A stretch of DNA of 64,000 nucleotides from Pseudomonas nitroreducens (GCF_024170165.1 NZ_JALJXP010000011.1:62001-126000), one strand, 5' to 3'; counted from the first letter of the stretch, positions 42,860-52,254 are shown. The notes: generated from the letters alone by a model not told the origin. Numbers and translations are program-made.

Positions 42860-44221
42860 ATGTCGGGTCAACCAGTCAAAATCGATGACCTGCCCATCGG
42901 CAGGTTCCACATCAAGATCGCCGGCCTCACCTTCGGCGCCCACTTCACCGATGGCTACATCCTCGGCCTCATTGGTATCGCCTTCACCCTGATCAACCCG
43001 CAGATGGCGCTGACGCCGTTCTGGCAGGGCCTGATCGGCAGCTCGGCACTGTTCGGCCTGTTCCTCGGCAGCCTGTTCTTTGGCTGGATTTCCGATCACC
43101 TCGGCCGGCAGAAGATCTTCCTGATCAGCTTCGTGCTGATCACGGCGGCCTCGGTGATGCAGTTCTATGTCGAAACCGCAACGCAGCTGCTGCTCTGCCG
43201 GGTGCTGATCGGCATTGGCCTGGGCGGCGACTTCAGCGTCGGCCACGCCATGCTCGCCGAGTTCTCGCCGCGCAAGCACCGTGGCGTGCTGCTGGGTTCC
43301 TTCAGCGTGATCTGGACCTTCGGCTACGTTGCCGCCACCTTCGTCGGCACTGCGCTGCTGTCGCTGGGCGACGATGCCTGGCGCTGGATGCTGGCCTCCT
43401 CGGCGATCCCCGCGGCGATGATCCTGATCGCCCGCATCGGCACTCCGGAGTCGCCACGCTGGCTGATCCACAAGGGGCGCGTCGAGGAAGCCCGCGCCAT
43501 CGTGCACAAGCACCTGGGCGCCAACGTGGAGATCGACGAGGAGGTCATCACGCGCAAGCACGCCGGCTACGGCGCGCTGTTCAGTCGCGAGTACCGCAAG
43601 CGTACGGCGTTCAACTGCCTGTTCTTCATCTGCATCGTCATGCCGTATTTCGCCATCTACACCTTCCTGCCGTCGATCCTGCAGAAGATGGGGCTGTCCG
43701 AAGGCTTCGGCACCGAGATGATGCTCAACGCGCTGCTGGTGGTCGGTGCGGTGCTGGGCATCTGGTGCACCGTCCGGTTCACCCGCCGCGGCTTCCTCAT
43801 CAATTCGTTCCTGATCCTCGCCGCCGCGCTGTTCCTGCTGGTGCTGCTGCCGAGCAGCATGGCCTGGCTGATGGTGGCGTGCTTCGGCCTGTTCACCCTG
43901 GTGCTGTCGGCGGTGAGCAACCTGGTCGGTGTCTACCCGGCGGAGAGCTTCCCCACCGAAGTGCGCGCCGGCGGTATCGGCCTGGCCACCGCCGCCAGCC
44001 GCCTGGGCTCGGCGCTGAGCACCTTCCTCCTGCCGGTCAGCGTGGCGGGCATCGGCCTCAATCCGACGATGGCGATACTCGCCGGCATCCTGCTGCTGGG
44101 GGCGATCATCTCCATCGCCTGGGCGCCGGAAACCAAGAACCTGACGCTGACTGATGCCTGCCGCGCGGAGGCCGAGGGTGACGCCGACAAGGCAACGGGC
44201 AAGGCGGCAAGCCTGGCCTGA
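42860..44221 (+). CDS. MFS transporter (sugar/acid porter-like)
   Basis: 453 residues, 12 TM helices, with SP/AHS-type motifs: ISDHLGRQKIF (motif A) and RVLIGIGLGGDFSVGHAMLAEFSPRKHRG (the R-x-l-G-x-G-x-G region). Uptake of the operon's organic-acid, sugar or aldehyde-precursor substrate is likely. Last gene of the fae operon; a strong terminator follows at 44241-44276. Confidence 0.9.
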   Translation: MSGQPVKIDDLPIGRFHIKIAGLTFGAHFTDGYILGLIGIAFTLINPQMALTPFWQGLIGSSALFGLFLGSLFFGWISDHLGRQKIFLISFVLITAASVMQFYVETATQLLLCRVLIGIGLGGDFSVGHAMLAEFSPRKHRGVLLGSFSVIWTFGYVAATFVGTALLSLGDDAWRWMLASSAIPAAMILIARIGTPESPRWLIHKGRVEEARAIVHKHLGANVEIDEEVITRKHAGYGALFSREYRKRTAFNCLFFICIVMPYFAIYTFLPSILQKMGLSEGFGTEMMLNALLVVGAVLGIWCTVRFTRRGFLINSFLILAAALFLLVLLPSSMAWLMVACFGLFTLVLSAVSNLVGVYPAESFPTEVRAGGIGLATAASRLGSALSTFLLPVSVAGIGLNPTMAILAGILLLGAIISIAWAPETKNLTLTDACRAEAEGDADKATGKAASLA

Positions 44222-44240
44222 TCCGCTGGGTAACCATTTG

Positions 44241-44276
44241 ACGGACGCACCGGGAAACCGGTGCGTCCGTTTTTTT
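44241..44276 (+). terminator. Rho-independent terminator after the fae operon
   Basis: A perfect 13-bp stem (acggacgcaccgg / ccggtgcgtccgt) with a GAAA loop and a T7 tract. Confidence 0.95.
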
Positions 44277-44502
44277 GGGGAAGAATTTTTCTGTCCAGGA
44301 TGACCAATCGTCAGCCTTTGTGTGGCGTCGCGTAGGAATTCGGTGCAACTGACAGGAGGTCTGTCCTTATCGTTTTTTCCCTGATTTCAGCGTCCTGTCG
44401 GGCGACTAAGGTAACGACTTCAGCCATGGGTGGAGATGTCTGGCGCGGCCTTCTCGGTCGTTTCGGCATTGCCCGGTGGCCTGTTCCGGTGAAGGAGTTG
44501 CC

Positions 44503-44943
44503 ATGCACCTTGAGTCCGCTTTTGCCGTCGACACGCTGAGCTGTTCACCGGGGGCTGCACGCTATCCAGGGGGCGGCGTTCCTTCTCCATTGGCAGCCGA
44601 TATCCGGCATCGTCTACCCCTGGCGAGGGGGCTGCAGGCAGCGCTGCTGATCTGCGCCGCTCTGCTGGGCGGCTGCATGTCCGACCAGGAGTTTCTCGCG
44701 CAGAACCAGAATGCCGCGCTCAGCGCGACCTTCGCGCGGGCGCGGTTCGAACTCGACTGCCCGGACGTCACGACATCGGTGCTGTCCAGCAAGGTCACCC
44801 AGGTCCGTCTTGCCGGCGTCAGCAACCGCACCGAATACACCATCGGCGCCCGCGGCTGTGGCCGCCAGGCGGTGTACATCACCTACTGCCTCGATCCAGA
44901 CACCTGCAATGCGATCAGCGATACCGCCCGGGTTTCCGAGTAG
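44503..44943 (+). CDS. hypothetical lipoprotein preceding the RND operon
   Basis: 146 residues from ATG 44503 with GAAGGAG upstream. The hydrophobic segment ALLICAALLGGC (Cys58) is a lipobox, but it lies after an unusually long 45-residue N-terminal region; a later unrecognised start would give a normal signal. The mature part has several Cys (LDCPDV, RGCGRQ, YCLDPDTC). No family recognised. Same strand and close to the next gene and the efflux operon. Confidence 0.65.
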   Translation: MHLESAFAVDTLSCSPGAARYPGGGVPSPLAADIRHRLPLARGLQAALLICAALLGGCMSDQEFLAQNQNAALSATFARARFELDCPDVTTSVLSSKVTQVRLAGVSNRTEYTIGARGCGRQAVYITYCLDPDTCNAISDTARVSE

Positions 44944-45005
44944 CGGTAGCGGTCGCCCGTTGTTCGTCGCGTTTCCACAACACCGAGCCCAAGGAGGGTT
45001 TCATC

Positions 45006-45617
45006 ATGCGTTTCCTAAAGTCCCTGCCGATGATCAGCGCACTGGCGCTGGCGATTGCCACTCCCGTGATGGCGAAGGACATTCCGCTGGGGACCGCCGT
45101 CGAAGCCGATGAGGTGGTGACCAGGGTCATTTCCGTCGATGCCAAGGACCGCCGAATCGTCGTCGCCGATGCCGCCGGCAAGCCCGTGACGGTCCAGGTG
45201 ACCGACGCCGCCCAGGACCTTGGCCACCTGAAGGCGGGCGACGCCATCGGTGCGCTGGTCATCCACTCCGCCGCCTTCGACCTGGATACCCAGGTACAGA
45301 GCCAGGCACCGGGGGGCATCGAGGCCGAAGGTGCTGCCCTGGCCACACCGTCCAATCCTCACCCGGGGGGTGACGCGTTCCGCATGGCGCGCGTGCAACT
45401 CAAAGTTCTCGCAGTCAACCTGGCGAAGCATCAGATCACCTTCGAAGGCCCGGATGGTTCCAACAAGGTCGTCTCCGTCGACGACCCAAAACTGCGCAGC
45501 AAGATGAGCGAGTTGAAGGTCGGCCAGATGCTCAACGTGACCTTCACGGACTCGCTGCAGATCGTCACTGCCCACCCAGCGGCGCAAGCCGCAGCTTCGA
45601 CCCCATCCTCCCACTGA
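45006..45617 (+). CDS. periplasmic protein with two similar beta domains
   Basis: 203 residues with a signal peptide (cleavage near VMA-KD). Two related modules are visible: one from VVTRVISVDAKDRRIVVAD to LKAGDAIGALVIHSA, the second from RVQLKVLAVNLAKHQITFE to LKVGQMLNVTFTDSL. They resemble a small beta-barrel repeated (strand, DNG-like turn, strand). No named family recognised. Ribosome binding site AAGGAGGG. Lies 73 bp upstream of the RND membrane-fusion gene. Confidence 0.7.
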   Translation: MRFLKSLPMISALALAIATPVMAKDIPLGTAVEADEVVTRVISVDAKDRRIVVADAAGKPVTVQVTDAAQDLGHLKAGDAIGALVIHSAAFDLDTQVQSQAPGGIEAEGAALATPSNPHPGGDAFRMARVQLKVLAVNLAKHQITFEGPDGSNKVVSVDDPKLRSKMSELKVGQMLNVTFTDSLQIVTAHPAAQAAASTPSSH

Positions 45618-45690
45618 TACGAATCCGGAGCTCCTACGTCCCGCACAGGGGCTCCGGCCCTCGTTCTTGCCATTGCCCGGCGATGACTCA

Positions 45691-46872
45691 ATGGAATTCA
45701 GAACCATGCGCTTGACTGACCTCGGCTGCCCTTGTGCAGTGCTATTCACCGCTGCCTGCCTCGTGGCCTGCGGACCGGAGGGCAAGGCCCCCGCCGCAGC
45801 CGCCCCGACAAGCGTCACTACGGTGACGACCAGACCGGAGAGCCTGCCGGCAAGCCTTACCTTTGTCGGTCAGACGCAAAGTCCCCAGGCAGTGGATATA
45901 CGAGCGCGCGTCAACGGGTACCTGCTCAAGCGCAACTACACCGAAGGGGCCGTCGTGAAAGCGGGTCAAGTGCTGTTCGAGATCGACCACGCCCCCTTCC
46001 TCGCCGACCTGGCTTCGGCCAGGGCGGAGTTTCAGGCGCAGAAGGCTCGCTACGATCGGGCCAAGGCGAACCTGGACCGGGTTCTGCCGCTGGCTGCGGA
46101 AAACGCCTTGAGTCCGAAGGACCGCGATGACGCCATTGGCACGGCGAAGGCGGCAGAGGCTTCGATGCAGGCGGCGCAGGCCGCGGTGAATACCCAGGAA
46201 CTCAATCTCTCCTACACCTATGTCCGCGCGCCGGTGGATGGCGTCAGCGATTACGCACGGGTGAATGACGGCACTTACGTGAATGCCAGCAATGCCTTGC
46301 TGACGACGGTCTCGACCCTGGACCCCATGCGCGTGGTCCTGAGCGTGAGCGAGGAGCAGTTCCTTGCCATACGCAACCTGCGCGACAGCGGCCGGCTGGT
46401 CATGCCGGCCGACCAGCGCCTGGAGGCGGACCTGCTGATGGCGGACGGCTCCGGCTATCCGCACACCGGCCTGGTGACCTTCACCTCGACCGTCTTCAAC
46501 CAGCAGACCGGCACGTTCATGGTGCGTGCCGACTTCGCCAACCCCAAGGGCGACCTGCATCCGGGGCAGTTCGTGCGTATCACGCTCAAGGGCGCGAGCT
46601 ACGCCAATGCCATCCAGGTACCGCAGCGGGCGGTCATGCATGGTCCGAAGGGCGACTTCGTGTACATCGCCGGGGCTGATGGCAAGGCCGAGGCGCGTCC
46701 GGTGCAGGTGGCTGATCCGGCCGGTGAGTTCTGGCGGGTCGAGAGCGGCCTCAAGGGCGGCGAACAGGTGGTGGTCGACGGCGCCGGGAAGCTCATGCCG
46801 GGTGCGCCGCTGAAAGTGACCGGTGCGGCGCCGGCCGGCAGCTTCGGCACTCCCGCCACGAAGTCTGAGTGA
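45691..46872 (+). CDS. RND efflux membrane-fusion lipoprotein (MexA-like)
   Basis: 393 residues with a lipobox (CLVAC, Cys27), two lipoyl-domain halves (DIRARVNGYLLKRNYTEG, VRAPVDGVS), the alpha-hairpin (AEFQAQKARYDRAKANLDRV) and C-terminal beta-barrel and membrane-proximal domains (PGQFVRITLKG, IQVPQRAVMHGPKGDFVY). It links the RND pump to the outer-membrane channel. The true start could also be ATG 45706; neither has a good ribosome binding site. The permease gene starts 10 bp downstream. Confidence 0.92.
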   Translation: MEFRTMRLTDLGCPCAVLFTAACLVACGPEGKAPAAAAPTSVTTVTTRPESLPASLTFVGQTQSPQAVDIRARVNGYLLKRNYTEGAVVKAGQVLFEIDHAPFLADLASARAEFQAQKARYDRAKANLDRVLPLAAENALSPKDRDDAIGTAKAAEASMQAAQAAVNTQELNLSYTYVRAPVDGVSDYARVNDGTYVNASNALLTTVSTLDPMRVVLSVSEEQFLAIRNLRDSGRLVMPADQRLEADLLMADGSGYPHTGLVTFTSTVFNQQTGTFMVRADFANPKGDLHPGQFVRITLKGASYANAIQVPQRAVMHGPKGDFVYIAGADGKAEARPVQVADPAGEFWRVESGLKGGEQVVVDGAGKLMPGAPLKVTGAAPAGSFGTPATKSE

Positions 46873-46882
46873 GGGGGCGGCC

Positions 46883-49800
46883 ATGCTTTCGCGTTTCTGC
46901 ATCGATCGTCCGATCTTCGCCATGGTGCTGTCGCTGATCATCATCATCGCCGGCGGCGTGTCCATCTTCGCCCTGCCGGTGGCGCAATATCCGGACATCA
47001 CACCCATCCAGATCACCGTGACGGCGACCTACCCGGGCGCCGATTCGCAGACCATCGCCTCCACTGTCGCCGCGCCCATCGAGACCCAGGTCAACGGCGT
47101 GGACAACATGCTGTACATGCAATCGGTCAGCTCGCCCACCGGCCAGATGACCCTCAACGTCTACTTCGATATCGGCACCGACCCGGACATCGCCCAGGTC
47201 CAGGTGCAGAACCGCGTCAGCCAGGCGCTGGCACAGCTGCCGCAATCCGTTCAGGCGAACGGGGTCAACGTGCAGAAACGCTCCTCCAGCTTCCTCATGC
47301 TGCTGGCCATCTATTCTCCGGACAACAGCTTCGACCAGAAGTACGTCGGCAACTACGCCAACCTCTACGTGCTGGATACGATCAAGCGTATCCAGGGGGC
47401 GAACCAGGCGCAGATCATGGGCGATGCCGACCTGGCCCTGCGCGTCTGGCTCAAGCCTGACCGGATGGCGGAACTGGGCATCACGGCGAGCGACGTACAG
47501 AACGCCGTCAGCCAGCAGAACCAGCAGTTCGGCGCCGGCAACATCGGCCAGGCACCCACCCAGGGGCGCATGGAACTGACCTATCCCCTGGTGACGCCGG
47601 GGCGGATGAAGACCGCCAGGGAGTTCGAGGACATCATCCTGCGTGCCGATTCCAGCGGGACCGCCATCGTTCGCCTGGGCGACGTGGCCAGCGCGGAGAT
47701 CGGGCTCAATCAGTACACCATGCGTTCGGCGATCAACGGCAAGACGGCCACGCTGATCGCGGTCTACCAGCAAGCCGGTTCCAACGCACTGGAGGTCTCG
47801 AAGAACGTCCGCACCGCGCTGTCCGAGATGTCCAGGACCTTCCCCCACGGCATTGACTACGTCGTTTCACTGGATACCACGGAGTTCGTGCGCTCCTCCA
47901 TTCATGAGGTGGTGGTGACGTTGCTGATCGCCATCGCCCTGGTGGTGCTGGTGGTGTTCATCTTCCTGCAGAGCGTGCGCAGCACGCTGATTCCCGTGGC
48001 GGCCGTGGTGGTGGCGGTGGTGGGGACCTTCGGTGCCCTGCTGGCACTGGGGTTCTCGATCAACCTGCTGACGCTGTTCGCTTTGGTACTGGCCATCGGC
48101 ATCGTGGTGGACGACGCCATCGTGGTGGTGGAGAACGTCGAGCGGAACATGGAGCAACTCAAGCTCGGCGCCCGCGAGGCGACGATCAAGGCGATGGAGG
48201 AAGTCACCGGCCCGGTGATCGCCATCGTGCTGGTGCTCTGCGCGGTGTTCGTTCCCGTGGCCTTCGTCAGCGGCACCACCGGCTTGTTGTATCGGCAGTT
48301 CGCCCTGACCATCGCCTGCTCGGTGGTCATCTCCGGCTTCGTCGCGCTGAGTCTCTCGCCGGCGCTGGCGGCACTGATACTCAAGCCCGGTCAGCACGCG
48401 CGCTGGAAAGGCTTCCAGTGGTTCAACACGGCCTTCGACAAGCTGACCCGTGGCTACGTGAGTCTGGTCTCGGTGGTGGTACGGCGGCTCGTGGTGGCGC
48501 TGGCGCTGTTCGCCGGCATGCTGCTCTGCATCTACGTGCTGTTTGCACGGATTCCAACCAGCTTCGTGCCGGAGGAAGACCAGGGCTACCTGCTGGTGGC
48601 CGTGATGATGCCCGACTCGGCGAGCCTCGATCGCACCGAGGCCATCACCGAGCAGGTCGCTACCCTGTTCCGCCAGCATCCAGCCGTTCAGGATGCCTCT
48701 GCGGTGTCCGGCTACAGCTTCATCGATGGACAGAGCCAGACCAACATGGGCACGGTGTTCATCAACCTGAAGCCGTCGGAGCAGCGCAAGGGCTTCGAGC
48801 TTTCCGCCGAGGGCGTGATCCGGGCGCTGTATCCCAGGCTCGCGAGTATTCCCCAGGCGCGGATCATCCCGATCAACCCGCCGTCGATTCCGGGGCTGGG
48901 CACCCAGGGCGGCTTCGAATTCTGGGTGGAGAACCGCGGCGACGGCGATGCCAGAGCCTTGCAGGACGCTACCTGGAAGCTCATCGGCGCCAGCGCCGAG
49001 CGTCCCGAACTGTCCGGCCTTATCAGTACCTTCCAGGCTTCCACGCGGCAGATGCGCATTGCCGTGGACAATGCCAAGGCGGAGACGCTGGGTGTACCGA
49101 TGGCCGATGTCTATGGCGCGCTGCAGACCCAGTTCGGCTCCTCCTACATCAGCCAGTACGTACTGGGCAGCCGGGTGTGGCAGGTGATCCTGCAGGGGGC
49201 TCCGCAGTACCGGGGCTCGCCGACTGACCTGGGCTATCTCTACGTCAAGCAGAAGAACGACAAGATGATCCCGCTGTCTGCCCTGGTGAAGACCGAATTC
49301 ACCTCCGGGCCGAGCCTGGTGACTCGCTTCAATAACTTCCCGGCCGCGAAGATCACCGGCAACGCCGGAGCAGGCTACAGCTCAGGCGACTCCATCGCCG
49401 CGATGCAGCAACTCGCCTCCCGGGTATTGCCGGCGGGCTACAGCTACGCGTGGAGCGGCGAAGCCTTCGAGGAGAACAAGTCGGGCAACACCACGGTGCT
49501 GGTGTTCATCTTCGGCATCGTCATGGTGTTCCTGATCCTGGCGGCACAGTACGAGTCCTGGTCGTTGCCGCTGACGGTCCTCAGCGCGGTGCCCTTCGGC
49601 ATCTTCGGCGCGCTGGTGGCCATCTGGGCGCGCGGCATTCCCAACGACGTGTACTTCCAGATCGGCCTGGTCACTCTGGTGGGGTTGGCGGCGAAGAACG
49701 CGATCCTGATCGTCGAGTTCGTCATCCTCCAGCGCCAGGCGGGGCTATCGCCGATGGACGCCGTGCTCAAGGCTGCCGAGCTGCGCCTGCGCCCGATCAT

Positions 49801-50059
49801 CATGACCTCGCTGGCGTTCATCTTCGGTGCCGTGCCGCTGGCCATTGCCACGGGTGCAGGGTCCAACTCCCGTCACTCCATCGGCACCGGCATCATCGGC
49901 GGCATGCTCGCCGCTACCAGCCTGGCGTTGCTGTTCGTGCCGCTGTTCTCCTATCTGGTCGAGCGTGCCGGCGAGCGGCGTGCGAAGAACAAGGAAGCCA
50001 CTCGAACACCTGTCGTCGCAAACGGCGCTGGCAGCGACTCTGCCACGGAGACCCACTGA
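46883..50059 (+). CDS. RND efflux pump permease (HAE1/MexB-like)
   Basis: 1058 residues, the size of HAE1 pumps. It starts MLSRFCIDRPIFAMVLSLII and has two repeats of large periplasmic loops; TM4 carries the proton-relay Asp pair in VVDDAIVVVENVER. It exports drugs or other amphipathic compounds using the proton gradient. It overlaps the OMF start (TGATG at 50057-50061). No regulator of TetR or LysR type is next to this operon. Confidence 0.96.
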   Translation: MLSRFCIDRPIFAMVLSLIIIIAGGVSIFALPVAQYPDITPIQITVTATYPGADSQTIASTVAAPIETQVNGVDNMLYMQSVSSPTGQMTLNVYFDIGTDPDIAQVQVQNRVSQALAQLPQSVQANGVNVQKRSSSFLMLLAIYSPDNSFDQKYVGNYANLYVLDTIKRIQGANQAQIMGDADLALRVWLKPDRMAELGITASDVQNAVSQQNQQFGAGNIGQAPTQGRMELTYPLVTPGRMKTAREFEDIILRADSSGTAIVRLGDVASAEIGLNQYTMRSAINGKTATLIAVYQQAGSNALEVSKNVRTALSEMSRTFPHGIDYVVSLDTTEFVRSSIHEVVVTLLIAIALVVLVVFIFLQSVRSTLIPVAAVVVAVVGTFGALLALGFSINLLTLFALVLAIGIVVDDAIVVVENVERNMEQLKLGAREATIKAMEEVTGPVIAIVLVLCAVFVPVAFVSGTTGLLYRQFALTIACSVVISGFVALSLSPALAALILKPGQHARWKGFQWFNTAFDKLTRGYVSLVSVVVRRLVVALALFAGMLLCIYVLFARIPTSFVPEEDQGYLLVAVMMPDSASLDRTEAITEQVATLFRQHPAVQDASAVSGYSFIDGQSQTNMGTVFINLKPSEQRKGFELSAEGVIRALYPRLASIPQARIIPINPPSIPGLGTQGGFEFWVENRGDGDARALQDATWKLIGASAERPELSGLISTFQASTRQMRIAVDNAKAETLGVPMADVYGALQTQFGSSYISQYVLGSRVWQVILQGAPQYRGSPTDLGYLYVKQKNDKMIPLSALVKTEFTSGPSLVTRFNNFPAAKITGNAGAGYSSGDSIAAMQQLASRVLPAGYSYAWSGEAFEENKSGNTTVLVFIFGIVMVFLILAAQYESWSLPLTVLSAVPFGIFGALVAIWARGIPNDVYFQIGLVTLVGLAAKNAILIVEFVILQRQAGLSPMDAVLKAAELRLRPIIMTSLAFIFGAVPLAIATGAGSNSRHSIGTGIIGGMLAATSLALLFVPLFSYLVERAGERRAKNKEATRTPVVANGAGSDSATETH

Positions 50060-51483
50060 TGAACGCCAGGAAATTGTTGTTGGCGCTGGCCGTCGCCGGA
50101 GCGTCGGGTTGCATGGTCGGGCCTGACTATCAAAGACCGGACGTCGACCTGCCGTCGTCTTACAGGGCCCATCTGGCGACTCCCTCCGCGGAAGTCGCCG
50201 GCCCCTGGTGGGGGCAGTTCGGCTCGCCCACCCTGACCTCCCTGGTGGGTGAGGGCTTGAGCAACAACCTCGACCTGCAACGCGCCACTGCACGCATCGA
50301 GCAGTACCGTGGCCAACTGCGCAGCGTTCGTGCCGGTCTGTTCCCGCAACTCGGCCTGGGCATGAGCGGGCAGCGTGGGCGAAGCGACAAGTTCGTCGAT
50401 ACGCCGCTTTCCAACTTCGATGGCGTTGCCAATCAGTACCAGACAGGCCTGAACGCCAGCTGGGAAATCGACCTGTGGGGGCGTCTGCGCCGGCAAAGCG
50501 AAGCGGCCAGCGCACAACTGCTGGGCTCGCAATATGCCCAGCGCGGCGTCGCGCTCAGTCTGGCCAGTTCGATCAGTGCAGGCTATCTCAACCTCCTGGC
50601 GCTGGACGAGCAACTGGCCATCGCCGAACAGACGGCGCAGACGCGCAAGGAAGCCCTGGGCATCTTCCAGAAGCGCTATGACCGCGGTGTGATCCGGCAG
50701 ATCGAACTCAGTCAGGCGCAGAATGACTACTGGGCGACCCAGGCCGCCATCCCGCCGTTACGGGCCAGAATCGCCTCGGCGGAGAACTCGTTGTCGGTAC
50801 TGCTCGGCCGCAACCCCGGTCCCATTGTGCGCCATGAGCGGTTGTCGTCCTTACACGCACCCAGGCTGCCGGATGTCCTTCCGGCCAGCCTGCTGTCGCG
50901 GCGTCCGGACCTGCTGCAGGCAGAGCAGGCCGTCGTGGCCAGTAACGCGATGGTCGGTGCGGCGCAGGCGCTTTACCTGCCAGACCTCAACCTCAGCGGG
51001 ATGATCGGCTTCAGCCGCGGCGAGAGCGGGCAGTTGTTCGAAAGCGCCTCGAAGGTCTGGAGTCTGGCATTGGGCCTGAACCAGACCGTCTTCGACGCGG
51101 GGGCGATCTCCGGGCAGGTGCTGCAGGCGAAGTCCGAGTACCAGCAGTCGGTGCTGGCATACCAGGGCGCGGTTAAGTCGGCGTTGGCGGACGTCAACGA
51201 TGCCCTGGTCGGAACCCGCGAATCGGCGGCGCAACTGGCTGCCGTCGAACATCAGGTCATGTCGTTGCAGACCTATGCGCAGCAGGCGCGACGCCTCTAC
51301 GAAGGGGGGTATTCCACCTATCTGGAGGTCACCACTTCGCAGGAGAAGCTCTTCGATGGTCAGTTGCAGGAGGTGAGCAGCCGTCTCGCCGCATTGAATG
51401 CCTACAACTCGCTGTACCTGGCGGTGGGGGGCGAGCCGGGGCCTGAGGGGACGGCACTTTTCAAGCCCGTGGTGAGTCGCTGA
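50059..51483 (+). CDS. outer-membrane efflux channel lipoprotein (OprM-like)
   Basis: 474 residues with lipobox GASGC (Cys18) and MVGPDYQRPDVDLP, the OprM-type N-terminus. Two TolC-like alpha-barrel repeats are visible (YLPDLNLSGMIGFSRGE, SYLEVTTSQEKLFDGQLQEVSS in the second). It completes a tripartite pump. Translationally coupled to the permease (TGATG). The CsrA-family gene begins 21 bp after its stop. Confidence 0.94.
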   Translation: MNARKLLLALAVAGASGCMVGPDYQRPDVDLPSSYRAHLATPSAEVAGPWWGQFGSPTLTSLVGEGLSNNLDLQRATARIEQYRGQLRSVRAGLFPQLGLGMSGQRGRSDKFVDTPLSNFDGVANQYQTGLNASWEIDLWGRLRRQSEAASAQLLGSQYAQRGVALSLASSISAGYLNLLALDEQLAIAEQTAQTRKEALGIFQKRYDRGVIRQIELSQAQNDYWATQAAIPPLRARIASAENSLSVLLGRNPGPIVRHERLSSLHAPRLPDVLPASLLSRRPDLLQAEQAVVASNAMVGAAQALYLPDLNLSGMIGFSRGESGQLFESASKVWSLALGLNQTVFDAGAISGQVLQAKSEYQQSVLAYQGAVKSALADVNDALVGTRESAAQLAAVEHQVMSLQTYAQQARRLYEGGYSTYLEVTTSQEKLFDGQLQEVSSRLAALNAYNSLYLAVGGEPGPEGTALFKPVVSR

Positions 51484-51504
51484 GACGACGTGGAGGACGG
51501 ATCT

Positions 51505-51747
51505 GTGACATTGGCATTATCACGTCGCCCAGGGGAGGAGATCCGCATTTCCTGCGGCGAGGGGGTGAGCGACGATGAAATCCTCGCGGCTGTACGTGGG
51601 GATGGGCTGGTGGTGCGGGTGGAGGGGATTTTCACCTCGCTCTCGCGGACGCCGGTGAAGGGCTTGATAGTGCGCCTTTCCATTCAGGCGCCTCCCTGCA
51701 TGGCGGTGTTGCGCGAGGAGTTGATGGGCACGCCAGAAAGCCGCTAG
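51505..51747 (+). CDS. CsrA-family RNA-binding protein, RsmF/RsmN-like
   Basis: 80 residues from GTG 51505, with GGAGG at 8 nt; an upstream GTG at 51490 in frame lacks a site. The N-terminus MTLALSRRPGEEIRI matches CsrA (MLILTRRVGE). An insert SDDEILAAVRGDGLVVRV corresponds to the extra helix that RsmF/RsmN has between beta strands, and the end SIQAPPCMAVLREEL matches the CsrA APKEVAVHREE signature, keeping the RNA-binding Arg (R70). A further nine-residue segment (near FTSLSRTPV) is not in CsrA or RsmF. It probably binds GGA motifs in mRNA leaders. It lies in the RND operon; regulation of that operon is an inference. Confidence 0.8.
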   Translation: MTLALSRRPGEEIRISCGEGVSDDEILAAVRGDGLVVRVEGIFTSLSRTPVKGLIVRLSIQAPPCMAVLREELMGTPESR

Positions 51748-51798
51748 CCCACCTTCGGCGGCGCCCCCCGGTCATCTCATGGGAGGCGCCTCGGGCGA

Positions 51799-52254
51799 TC
51801 AGTGCTGCGGAACCACGCGGGCGCCGTTGCCGCTACCCTCGATATAGACAGCCATACCCTGGCTCAGGCTGGGGTTGACGGGCTGGGTCACCGAGACCAG
51901 TACGCCGTTCTTCAGGCGCACGATGACCTGTTGTGCCTCCTTGGGCTGATCGTAGTGTTTCTTTTCTTCGTAGTTCCCGCCCAGTGCGCCACCCAGTGCG
52001 CCGGCCACCATCGCGACATCCCGCCCGGTACCGTGGCCGATCAGGCTGCCCAGTGCCGCACCGCCAACGCCGCCGATCACGGCGCCGATGCCACTGTCGT
52101 GGTTGGTCTGCATCTGCGTCAGGCTGAGCTGTTCGATACGCCCGGTGCGAATCTCCATTTCCCCCGGCCCGCCGTTGCCCGCGTCCACCGTCGAGCAGGC
52201 GCTGAGGGAAAAGGCGAGCAAGGCACTGGCGAGCCAGGATATTGCTGATTTCAT
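51799..52254 (-). CDS. SlyB-like glycine-zipper outer-membrane lipoprotein
   Basis: 151 residues with a lipobox (FSLSAC, Cys20) and a glycine-zipper block GIGAVIGGVGGAALGSLIGHG...GALGGALGG (residues about 56-95). The C-terminal part is beta-rich (VIVRLKNGVLVSVTQPV). It resembles SlyB/PcpA-type envelope lipoproteins (Rick-17kDa family). Converges with the RsmF-like gene, 51 bp apart. Confidence 0.88.
   Translation of the reverse strand: MKSAISWLASALLAFSLSACSTVDAGNGGPGEMEIRTGRIEQLSLTQMQTNHDSGIGAVIGGVGGAALGSLIGHGTGRDVAMVAGALGGALGGNYEEKKHYDQPKEAQQVIVRLKNGVLVSVTQPVNPSLSQGMAVYIEGSGNGARVVPQH

Noticed and set aside
41249..43561. 770-codon minus-strand frame over the fae operon
   Set aside because: Same antisense GC-bias artefact; the plus strand holds clear ALDH and MFS motifs.
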